This document shows positions 55,331-64,000 of a stretch of DNA of 64,000 nt, piece after piece. The stretch comes from Rhynochetos jubatus (taxonomy: Eukaryota; Chordata; Aves; Eurypygiformes; Rhynochetidae), in the NCBI GenBank assembly GCA_027574665.1, contig CM050672.1, forward strand, positions 6,370,001 through 6,434,000, read 5' to 3'. Positions within the stretch are counted from its first letter, which is position 1. Each line of letters starts with the position of its first letter. The notes under the pieces are model-generated. The model did no database searches. It saw nothing but the letters and a program-made list of their open reading frames with translations, and had not been told where the DNA came from. The position numbers and the translations under genes are program-made.

Positions 55331-57140
55331 TCCATGTCACATCCCATACCCCAGCCCTCCTCTTCCTCTGGGCTGCCAGTGCCGTACTGACTCCTGCAGA
55401 GCTCCAGGGCTCGTGCCAGTGGCTGCTGGGGATGCCCAGAGACCCATCTTCAGTGGTGGCTCGTGGGCAGCGGGGTGTCGAAGGGAACATGCCCTGGCTC
55501 CCAGCAAAGGATCTGGGGGCATTGAGGAGCTACCACAAGGCCCGTCACAGCCTTTGGAAGAGCCTGTGCCCTCCGGCTTCCAGCTAGGAGCCCTGCACAC
55601 TTGGGGAGGATCAAGTGAAGATAAGGCTGCTCCTCATTGCTTCAAGACTTTTGCTAAGCACTGCACGGTGAGTCACCCTGCCTGGCACGCTCTCTGACCC
55701 ATCGGCATGTTGTCCTGTGCTGTCCCTAGGAACCCTTGGAAGCTAAGGCAGAATTTTACTCCTTACAGAAGAATGATGCCATCTGCTCGAGTGGATCTTA
55801 CACCTAAAATAAATACTGACACATGTTCAGATGTTTGGGGAAGCTGACCCACAAAAGGGGGAAGGTAGAGATGGAGTGTTCACTGCATCTCCTCCTGCAG
55901 CACCCTGACTCCTGCCCATCCCAGGTCACTGGTTTGGGCTTTAAGGAGACTACCTTGTGTAACGGCCAAATAACCTTCATGTAGAGAGTTTAGAAGACAT
56001 TACCATTGATTATTGCAGCACCCCTCAAAAAGCAGAGCCTGCAAACTACCATCAGACAAAGCCAGAGGCAATTGGATAAGGAAAATGTTACAGAGGGCCA
56101 AGCTTTCTGTCCAAGATTCCCAAGGGAGGGAAGGAAGGTGAACATGAAGAAGTAGCAGCCTCCTCCCCAGCTGCAGAGGCTGAGAGTGTGGATGGCTCAG
56201 GAAAGCCAAGAGAAGATGTACTACATCCTCAGGTACTGAGGATGATGGTCTTAACTGGTAAGGAAGGGAGGATGGATAGATGTTCCTGTGCCTCCCACCA
56301 CACCCTTGTGTCCTCCCAAGCCCAGCTTTGGGTGGGAGTGGGCCCTGACCCTGCAAAGCAGGAACGTGCAACCTGCCTACACTACCCCAGGCTCTCGGGG
56401 GCACTGAAGAAAAGCAACAACCTTCCCCAGGGAACTGCTGTTGATCACAGGGCATGGCATGTTGAGGGTCTGGCCGGTGGCTTGTCACACAGCTGTGCCT
56501 CTGGGACCACCTGCCAGGGCACCAGGTCCCTCAGCAGAGTCTCATGGCGACAGTCACTGCATCAGCACCGCGGGAACCAGGGACAAGGGTCAGTCATGCA
56601 TGGGGACCCGCTGCTGCTGGACACGTGGCACTGATGGCCACTCGGGGAGCCGGCAGACAACCGTTCCTGTATATGGCTTGTACAGAGAGATGGCAGCGTG
56701 GGGTCCAGCACGGCTCCATCACCGCATGCCCCAGAAGTACCAGCTCCCCACCCCAGTCCCCGGTGCTGGGAGCACACGATGGGCACTTCCATCTCCTCCG
56801 TGGGGGACGAGCAGGTTGGGGATGCTCGCTGCTGAGCGCAGCGGGGTTGGGATGGCATTGCTCCCAGAAGGCTGGCGAGGGCGAGTTGGTGGATGCTGCC
56901 CAGGTCAGATCCTGCTCAGCCCACCAGGCACAGTGGATCTCAGGGAAAGTGCCTGCACCTTGATGTTCCCATGCAAAGCAGGGATCCATCCTGCGTCCCT
57001 CCTGGCCACCCCAGTTAAAGCAGAGAAGGGAAGGGGAGCTGACGGCGGAGCGGCGAGGAGAGCTGCTGGGCTGCTCAGATGTGACGGAGGGCAGGTATCC
57101 CAGCACAGCCTCACCATGGCCGTGCTGTTTTCCTGAGCGT
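55331..57140. other. GC-rich block, no gene seen
   Basis: Frames up to 231 codons (56441-57136 +) overlap minus-strand frames of 162-170 codons. None is recognised. A TGAGTCA word lies at 55669-55675. Confidence 0.5.
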
Positions 57141-57400
57141 GAGCGTTTCCTCCTGCTGCAAAGCCAGAGATTGAAAAATAACCGGGCTTTCGAGCTGTTT
57201 GCCTTAGTGCCTTCCCCCCTCCAGAGGATAATAAGCTGCTTTTAATATTTGACATGTTTATTAACAGATGCAGTTGTGACAGCTGATGACTTCATATGCC
57301 AGTTACCACTGAAATGTTAGTAATAACTCGGAATTAACTGTCATAAATAAAAAAGACTACAAAGGCAACTAGATGGTGTGTCACTCTGCAGTAATTTACT
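57141..57400. promoter_or_regulatory. Strong candidate conserved non-coding element
   Basis: This compact complex island contains GATAATAAGC, TTTTAATATTTGACATG, GTTTATTAACAGATGC, GACAGCTGATGAC (E-box), GTTAGTAATAACTCGG and GTCATAAATAAAAAAG. It has no repeat or coding frame and is a good enhancer candidate. Confidence 0.4.
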
Positions 57401-58200
57401 GAGACCCCGTTGGCTCTGGATGCAATGCTGGAAGGTCCTTTGTGGAGCTCCAGTCCGGGTTTTGCAACAGTCACAATATTTTGGCTGGATATTGTCTTAG
57501 GAGGTGGTACTAGTGGGGTGGAATTCCCTCATGCAGGAGTTTGCACTAGATGCCTTTACAAAGCTGGATACTCTGGTAATAATAATAATAAAAAGCCCCT
57601 ACCCGGTGGATGGGGATGGAGTCTACGGCATTGAGACCAGGATTTATTAATGTGCAAATTGCTCTGATATGATCACATACTTTCTGCTTTGCATACGCAG
57701 GGAGCAGCGTGGGCTGATGGAGTATGAACTAGCCTGGGCGATCTTTACGAGCTGAAATCCTGCACATCACAGAAGGGTTTGTTTCTCTGCGCAAAACCTG
57801 GGAAGCTGTTAGAAACCTGCTTTAAAAAACAAGTGAACAAAATCCCCAGACCCAAACGCACCAGACTGCTCCATGAACTCGCCATGAATATCTTTTTCAT
57901 TTTTTTTGACAGAAACGTGCATGTAACTTTCTCTGGAGGAACCGAGGATTTTTCTAGTTGGTCTTGTAGTATTTTAAAGCTGAGAAACCAGTAGAGTCTT
58001 TTCAGCAGTGATGAGGGAGTGACAAGTCAGAGGTAAGGGTTTCAGAATGCATGTTTGTTTAGATGAAGCTTTTGCAATGTGGGCTGCTAATGAGGAACGC
58101 AAGCCTTGTCAGCATCCGACTTGCGGGTTTGCCTTGTGCAATGTGGATAATGAGTTCAGACAATGAAAGCTGTGAGAAATCACAGCACGATCTGTTGGGA
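57401..58200. other. Mixed sequence, no gene seen
   Basis: A short AAT microsatellite-like run lies at 57579-57592. An AT-richer stretch at 57820-58080 may hold a small element. A 71-codon frame at 57779-57994 is not recognised. Confidence 0.4.
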
Positions 58201-58610
58201 TCCCCGTCTCCCCCACCCCCAAGGTGCGTGGGGCTTTGCAGGGAAGCTGGGCTGCTGCGCGCTGTCCCCTGCCACTGTTTTACCTTGCCAGACCCGGGAA
58301 GGGGACACGGAGAGCTAGTCGCAATATCGATCGGTTCGCTGGAGCTCGCTGCTGATACTGGACCAGCCCCAGGGTCCCACCGGCTGCAGCGCAGACGCTG
58401 AGTGCCGTGCGGCGGGCTGCAGTGCCCTGCCTGCTTCCCCACTGACTTCCAGAGCCGGGAGCGTGCCCGAGCTGAGCAATGAGGGGACGAGGCAGTTAAG
58501 CAGTTGCTGTCTCGATATTGTCGTGGCTGCGCCCAACTCAGCCTCCGGCAGAGGACGGCACCCATGGGGGCATGGCTGGCACCTGGAGAGTGCAGGGTAA
58601 GTACGTACTC
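58201..58610 (+). promoter_or_regulatory. CpG-containing patch with donor, possible first exon
   Basis: CpGs are frequent (GCGCGC near 58258, GTCGCAATATCGATCGG at 58318). The patch ends at a perfect GTAAGT donor word at 58597. Just upstream, ATG at 58564 lies in a favourable context (GCACCCATGG) and gives MGAWLAPGECR before the donor. An 11-codon coding start is far too short to judge. A non-coding first exon or chance is possible. Confidence 0.2.
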
Positions 58611-58960
58611 CCTGGGGTTTCGGATGGGGGATCAGTGGGAAAATGGTTAACGGCGGTCATGGTAATAATTAGACGTCCGTGTTAACACCCCACGCTGATG
58701 TGCAAGGGAAGTGCTGCTGGATCTCGGCACGTGGGTTAGCGAGGGCTCGGGGCTCGCTGCAGTGCACTCCCGCACCCAGGCAGGGACACGGCTGCCCGTG
58801 AGGGCTCGGGTGGAGGGCATATCTCAGCCTCTGTCCTCCTGATCCTCCACGCTCCAGGGTGCTGCGAGATACGAGTGCAGGCGACTGGGGAATGGTCACC
58901 CTCGGACTGCTGGGGTTTCTCGTAGGCTCAGGCGTGAGTGTTCCCTTGAAGGGCCCTGGA
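58611..58960. other. Mixed sequence, nothing seen
   Basis: Unique sequence with some CpGs. No feature is recognised. Confidence 0.42.
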
Positions 58961-59300
58961 GACGGATGAGGGGGTGTTCAGGTGATGTGGTTTGGGCTTA
59001 AAGGGGTGTCTTACGGTTAAAGGCATTAAAGTAGTGTAGTACTGGCAGAAGACAATGTTGCACGGCACGGCAGGCATGGAGTCGTCGCTCTCCTGCGCAG
59101 GGGTCGTCGGGTACCAGTGCAAAAGGTCCTGTTACCTGAAGGTCCATGAACTTGGGGCAGTGCTGACAGTGTTGTTTGGGGTGGTCAGGTTTGTGTTGAG
59201 GTCCCGTGGGGACCCAGCACTTGCAGTGAAACATCCGCCTGGAGCGTTCTTCAGTTTGAATGCATTTCCCCAAAGTCCCTCCGTGACCCTGGAGCAGGTG
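58961..59300. other. Unexplained low-AT, GT-rich segment
   Basis: The base-use pattern differs from its surroundings, being G- and T-rich on + (GTGTTGTTTGGGGTGGTCAGG). The minus strand has a 91-codon frame (58998-59273) with a Cys/His-rich start (FHCKCWVPTGPQHKPDHPKQ). I recognise no domain. A decayed mobile element is possible, but I cannot identify terminal repeats or a known protein. Confidence 0.25.
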
Positions 59301-60944
59301 AACTCCTCACTGCCCCATCACCTCATCTCCCCCACGGAGCCAGGGCCCAGGGCCACGGAGGCCGGGTGGGAGGATGGCAGCAGCACTGCGTGCCTGGGAA
59401 TGCCGGCACTGTGACATGCCTGGAAACCACCCTGGAAAAAAGGCTCGTTTCAGCTGGATCATCTCCCTGGCCCCAGCACATCTGCTGCGAGAGCAGCAGC
59501 ACCACCCTGAGGGACACAGTGGGGAGCGAGCTGGGGGTGCAGGGTTACCCACTTCTGGGCTGCAGGGCCATGGATGTGACCCCCTGAGCACAGTTGAAAT
59601 ACCTGGCCATGCCGGCGTGTGCAGGCAGTGGCAGACCAGAGCCCCATGTTTCCATCACCCCAGCTGGACTTGAGCTGGCAGAGCACCTCTCCGCCTGTGC
59701 TACAGGGCTGAGATACTGCAGGGAATACCAGAGCTAGGGGCTAGGTCAGCCTCCCCCTGCCCACGGGGATGGGAAAGTGGGGATCACGCAGCCAAGAGCG
59801 GCAGGGACTGGCTGGCAGAGACACCTTCCCCAGGGCCGCACGAGGGTGACCTATCATCTCCCCAAGGCCAGAAGTGCTCGTCTTTGCCAGACATCCTGGC
59901 ACAACCAGAGACAGCCTTCTAGCCGTGCCCACCAACAATCTGCCTCTGAGGATGATCCCCTGGGATTGCAGCTTCCTCACACACTCATGTGCAGCCGGGT
60001 GGCTTGGGCCAGCTGCAGGATGACCTTCGTGGCAAACCCCCCCGAGCGCTGCCTGGCTCTGCAGAGCTCAGAGCTGGGTCCCCTCTCCTGGGGGTGCAGG
60101 TTGCTGTCATCCCTTAACAAGGCAGAATTTGCACGTGCTTGCACCAGGCTTGCAGCAATGGCTGGGCTGGAGAAAGCTCCAGCTGCCTTGCCCGCTCCCT
60201 CCTACCAACCCAACTCATGCTGAAAGCTGAGGCTGCTGGTTATTTTTCCCAGTTGTGTTTTCTTCTTCTGCTGAAATCTGTGCTGCTCCTGGCTCTGCAG
60301 GGCTCAGGTTTCCCAGGCAGTGACATTTCGGTGGGAGAGCCAGTGCACCAGCATCCCTGCAGGCAGCTCACACTTGGCAGATGCTTCCTTTGCACATGGC
60401 CAGGCAGAAAGCCCCAGGTGCTGTTTAGGGTCTTTGACCTGAAGAAGCTGATTAGCACAGCGGCTTGAGACTCACTGGGCTCCTCTGAGCCCTGGAAATT
60501 TGCTTTTAAAAAGCCTGCATCTAGAGTTGCAGTAAGCCCTTGTTTGGACACATTTATGCTGAAGTAAGAGCAGAACTGGGTGACCTGAATGGTGCATGCT
60601 TGTGTAAGCAGCAGCCCTGACTGTGCTTCCCATTTGGCATTAGATCCCCCTGCTCCCCACATGCTCAGGTATCTGGGATAGACGCACTATCACAGTGTGC
60701 ATCTGCCCTGCACCTCCCAGGGAATCTGCTGAGTGCGTCTCTGGGTGGCAACAGGGCCTTTAGGGTTGCTGAGGAGCCCTTTGGATGGAAGAGGGAGGCT
60801 CCTAGTGCCGTGGTCTGCGTTGCGCTGGAATGGACTGTTCTGCAGTTCCTGGTCTGACTTGGCTTTGGTTGGCATTTGGTGAATTACTGAACTTTAGGAA
60901 GGCTTAAACCTACATGAAGTTGTACCTAATAGAAACAGGGTTGA
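59301..60944. other. GC-rich block, no gene seen
   Basis: Frames up to 148 codons occur on both strands with no domain. No other feature is seen. Confidence 0.48.
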
Positions 60945-61460
60945 TTCTTCAGCGACCGCAGCTAATTCCCCGGGCAGCTTCCCGCTCTGCGGTTCCAGAG
61001 CTGCGCCTGCTGGGATGGCTCCGGTGCGTTCTCAGATGTTTTGGTGGAGAAGCAGAACGCACCGAGCCTGCAGCCTGCTGCCGGGCTTCGCTGCTTCCTT
61101 CTCCTCCAGACCGACGTGCCGCCCCTCTGCGCTAGCGAGAGGGTAATGGAAATCCCCCAGTAAAAAATGTCCTGATGTTTTACAATTCTGAAGAACAAGC
61201 GCCCCCGGAGAGAGGCCTGTGGCACTATTAATCGCAGCATTACTTGGAGCAGCTACTGTGCCGGGCGCTGCACGAGGCGGGCGAGGAGCTGGCGCTGAGG
61301 GGGTGCCGGAGCCGGTGGGGAGGCTGGGGTGCTGCTGCGGCAGAGCCTGGAGCGACTGCCCGCTGCCAGGCTGGGGCAGAGGGGCGGCCGCGGGCAGGAG
61401 CCTCTTCTCGGCGTATTCCCCATTAGTGGGTCACAGCACGGCTCCGCAGATCCGGGGAAT
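60945..61460. promoter_or_regulatory. Candidate CpG island, ~0.5 kb
   Basis: About 39 CpGs occur in ~515 bp at 60-66% GC by eye, giving observed/expected around 0.8. This is the longest CpG-rich patch in the window. A NotI-type GCGGCCGC lies near 61384. A short AT interval at 61140-61230 (CTATTAATCGCAGC) splits it. A weak donor-like GTAATG follows GAGAGG at 61142. No exon is recognised on either strand. Confidence 0.5.
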
Positions 61461-61700
61461 GCAGTGCAGAAGCTGGTGGAAGGAGTCAGACCTCAACAAT
61501 GCTGCGGAGAACTCTGCTGCCAGATTGGGTTTTATTATTTTATTTTTTCAGTGAAGTTTATGGCTTAGGGATTTTGCAGAACTTGGCACTCGGATACAAC
61601 ATCAAATGAAGACCTTCTGGTTCGGAAATTTGACTTAATGCAGCCTTCTTTTATTGCTTCAAGGATTAAGCAGAACAAAGTGGCTCTGCGTGTGCATGTG
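61461..61700. other. AT-richer flank, nothing certain
   Basis: This includes GGTTTTATTATTTTATTTTT near 61528. No gene is seen. Confidence 0.4.
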
Positions 61701-63240
61701 CAGAGATGTTTGCAGGCTGGAGGCACGTGAGACACCCTGTGGCAGTCGCGATGGCCGAGCCGTGCGTGCGTGGGACCCTCTTCCGTGGAGGGTTTCACAG
61801 TGGTAGCGTTCACGCTCTCTGCCTTGCCAACAGGGAAACACCCCTCAGAAAGCCATTGAGAGAGACTTTCCCAAAGGGAATGAGGGCCCTCAAACCCGCT
61901 GCCTGCGGCACCGCACTGCATGCCTCCCGCTGTGGGGCTGGCAGAGTGGACAGGGAGTCCCAGCCACGAGGGTGACCCAGGGCAGGCAGGATGGTGCAGG
62001 CAGAGCAGAGACATCAGGTTCGGGGGGGCACCAGCAGCGTGGGCACGTCGCTGTGTGCCTGTAAAATAGGAATAACAGTGCCGCAGGGCTGGATGAGCTG
62101 TCTGGGGCAGCCAGGCATCGCTCTTCCTGCAGCACCCCAGCTCGCAGCGCCTGTGCAGCCCTCGCCCACTGCCTCTGCCTCCTGCCCAGAGGGTTTCTGT
62201 GCCCAGGCAGCGGGCAGGCAGTCGTTGCTGAGCCGCGTTTTGGTGCTCACCTCTCCCTCGCTGCTGCCTGCCGAGGCCAGCTCTGGTAACAGTCTGACCA
62301 TGCCTGGATGAGGCTCCTGTGGGCACTCGCCTCCCCAGGGCTGGTTCCTGACACCGGCTTCCCCTGGCAGGCACCAGGCAGCAAGGGAGAATGTGTGCTT
62401 CAGAGGCCACAGGCTCTGCTTGCTCGCCAGGCTGGGAGTCACACAGCCACCCCTGTGAGCTTCAGTCGTCTTGGGGAAGCTTTGCCTGCTGGAAAATTTT
62501 GCCAAGGGAGGGCAAGGCATGCAGCGAGATAAACACATGTGTGGGCTTCTGCTTGTTTGAAAGAAGCCTCCTCTCCTGCTGGCTACGTCCCACCTGGTGA
62601 GGCTCAGCCGTGCTGCAAGAGCTCGGCCGCTCTCTGGGGCAGGGCTGGACTGGGGAGGGTGCGCGGGGCTCACGGTGGCAGCTTCACCAGCATCGCCCCA
62701 TCCTACTGCTGCTTGACACTGGCCTGGGGGCTTTGGTGGGTGCTGGGGAGCTGTGTCACCCTGGGACGGGATGGCTGGTCCTGGTGTCGGTCTGCAGGAG
62801 CACATCTCCTCCCACCCCTGCATAGGTTCCTTTGTCTCCCCCTGGTACCCGCTGGGATCTGTCCCCCTGCAGTCCAGCTCTGGCTGGCTCAGGTGCCAGG
62901 CAGCAACCCATCGTGATGGGAGTGAGGACCCCATCCTCATGCGTGGCCCTACACTCTTTAGCAGTTCCCGTTGCCGCCTCCCTTTCCTCCCGCTGCTCCC
63001 CTCACAGCGCCTCTGATATCTGGGCACCGCTATTGTTATTTGACGGGCTTGTTGAAGGTTTACACAAAGGCAGGTTGGGGAATCTGCCGGCAGCGCGGAG
63101 ATGGCTGCTGCCATAAACAACCCTCCCAGAGCCTGACCCTGCTGCCCCGGGGCTGGGGAGGGCTCGGGGCGTTTGTCCCCCATGCCCGAGCCTGCCGGGC
63201 TGTTGGGACCAAACCAACCCATGTGAAACCCTGTGACTCT
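61701..63240. other. GC-rich block with longest open frame
   Basis: A 414-codon minus-strand frame (62014-63258, ATG at its 5' end) is the longest in the window. Its product is rich in Pro, Ser, Gly, Ala and Arg, with no domain, signal peptide, transmembrane segment or family resemblance that I can see. It overlaps a second minus-strand frame of 281 codons (61565-62410) and several plus-strand frames. I treat it as non-coding. Confidence 0.45.
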
Positions 63241-63560
63241 TCCTGCAGGCAAAGACATTCCTGAAACCTGTTCTCCTTGTGTATTTGCACCCCCCTAAAC
63301 AGACTGCCAAGGTGAAATTCAGATTTTCTGTCTAGCGCAGGCCCTGGAAACCCAACTTCCCCTGCACTCGGAGCTGATGTCCAGCCGGCTGTTGGCAGCC
63401 AACCTGGCAGTTCGCAGGGAGTTCATTACTGCTGCTGCTGCAGTCGGACTTTGTCCTGCCTCCAGCCCTCGCACAAGCATCTGGTCCTTCTCTCCCAGAC
63501 TCAGTAAACCTTTGGAGAGCCCGTTTACATTACGGATAGCCTGATACATTCAGCGAGAGG
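63241..63560. other. Mixed sequence, nothing certain
   Basis: A short CTG run (GCTGCTGCTGCAG) lies near 63431. No gene is seen. Confidence 0.4.
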
Positions 63561-63930
63561 CAATATATCAGCAATTTAGTTATTGTGGATTAGGTCTCGA
63601 ATATCCCAGGGATATAATGTTGGTCTTTCTCACCTTGTGTGTAGGAGGACTAATGGTAAATTATCTGGATGGTTTACATTTTCTGGTTTGTATTGGAGCT
63701 CCCAAGGACCAATTTATCCTGATTGAATTGCAAACAAGGCTTACTGTCATCTCAGATGCAGGGGCCGGGTCTCTCCATAAATGAATTCAGAGCAATTCAG
63801 GTTATCCCAAATTCTTCCTGTCGATGGGATAATGGCATAAATCCTGCTAATGTTTAGACTGGAAATTGCTTGCAGCAACCTGAGCTTGACTGATGGCTGC
63901 AATAGCAGAAAGAATCATAATTTGTGTCCC
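63561..63930. promoter_or_regulatory. Strong candidate conserved non-coding element
   Basis: This complex AT-rich island contains CAGCAATTTAGTTATTGTGG, GGATATAATG, GACTAATGGTAAATTATC, GACCAATTTATCCTGATTG, CCATAAATGAATTCAG and GGGATAATGGCATAAATCC. Motif-like words are dense, there is no repeat and no long frame. It is one of the clearest enhancer-like blocks here; conservation is untested. Confidence 0.42.
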
Positions 63931-64000
63931 GAGGTGAGGGTGGGAAGAGCTGGGAGCCCAGCCCTTCTGCTGCAGCCTCCGCCGGTGGGCACGCTGCAGA
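63931..64000. other. GC-rich window edge
   Basis: Short GC-rich sequence at the edge of the window. Nothing is recognised. Confidence 0.4.

Noticed and set aside
57579..57592. AAT microsatellite
   Set aside because: Only about four units, too short to treat as an independent repeat feature.
1..64000. CRISPR arrays, bacterial operons, insertion sequences, replication origins
   Set aside because: The sequence is vertebrate nuclear DNA. No spaced identical repeats, ribosome-binding sites or tightly packed gene arrays exist.
1..64000. Excess of AP-1-type TGA(G/C)TCA words
   Set aside because: I noticed about a dozen. Roughly eight are expected by chance in 64 kb of random sequence, so only the closely paired ones are reported.

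Overview
This window looks like a gene-poor stretch of a bird nuclear genome. The clearest evidence is two 5'-truncated CR1 retrotransposon 3' ends at 481-948 (+) and 5523-5910 (-). They have the 3' end typical of avian CR1, and CR1 is the dominant avian LINE. No Alu, B1, L1 or other mammal-type repeat is visible, and apart from CR1 the sequence is almost repeat-free, as expected for birds. I cannot name the species, chromosome or flanking gene.

I found no protein-coding exon, tRNA, rRNA, snRNA or known microRNA that I can support. Hundreds of open frames exist, but none shows a recognisable domain. The longer ones lie in GC-rich sequence, in tandem repeats with a period divisible by three, or over CR1. 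The stretch is therefore most likely intergenic sequence or the inside of a very large intron.

The layout alternates between two kinds of sequence. GC-rich, feature-poor blocks (0.5-3 kb) alternate with AT-rich islands of 0.2-0.6 kb that are complex, non-repetitive and dense in TAATTA, SOX-like, AP-1-like and E-box-like words. The best islands are near 4.4-4.7, 6.4-6.8, 13.0-13.5, 19.8-20.2, 27.3-27.7, 38.9-39.3, 40.9-41.1, 45.0-45.3, 49.6-49.96, 53.2-53.5, 54.4-54.9, 57.2-57.4 and 63.6-63.9 kb. They have the texture of conserved non-coding elements (candidate enhancers), but conservation cannot be tested from one sequence. Scattered CpG-rich patches sit beside them, best at 8.8-9.2, 21.3-21.9, 43.5-43.7, 44.4-44.7 and 60.9-61.5 kb. 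Several could be promoters of unannotated, probably non-coding, transcripts. Those at 44.57 and 58.60 kb are followed by strong GTAAGC/GTAAGT splice donor words.

The working reading is a regulatory landscape around a developmental gene lying outside the window or spanning it. That is inference from composition and texture, not from any identified gene. Tandem repeats (42 bp at 21.1 kb, 14 bp at 21.9 kb, 16 bp at 26.4 kb, 7 bp at 45.4 kb and others) and a strong G-quadruplex motif at 21.88 kb are read directly from the sequence.
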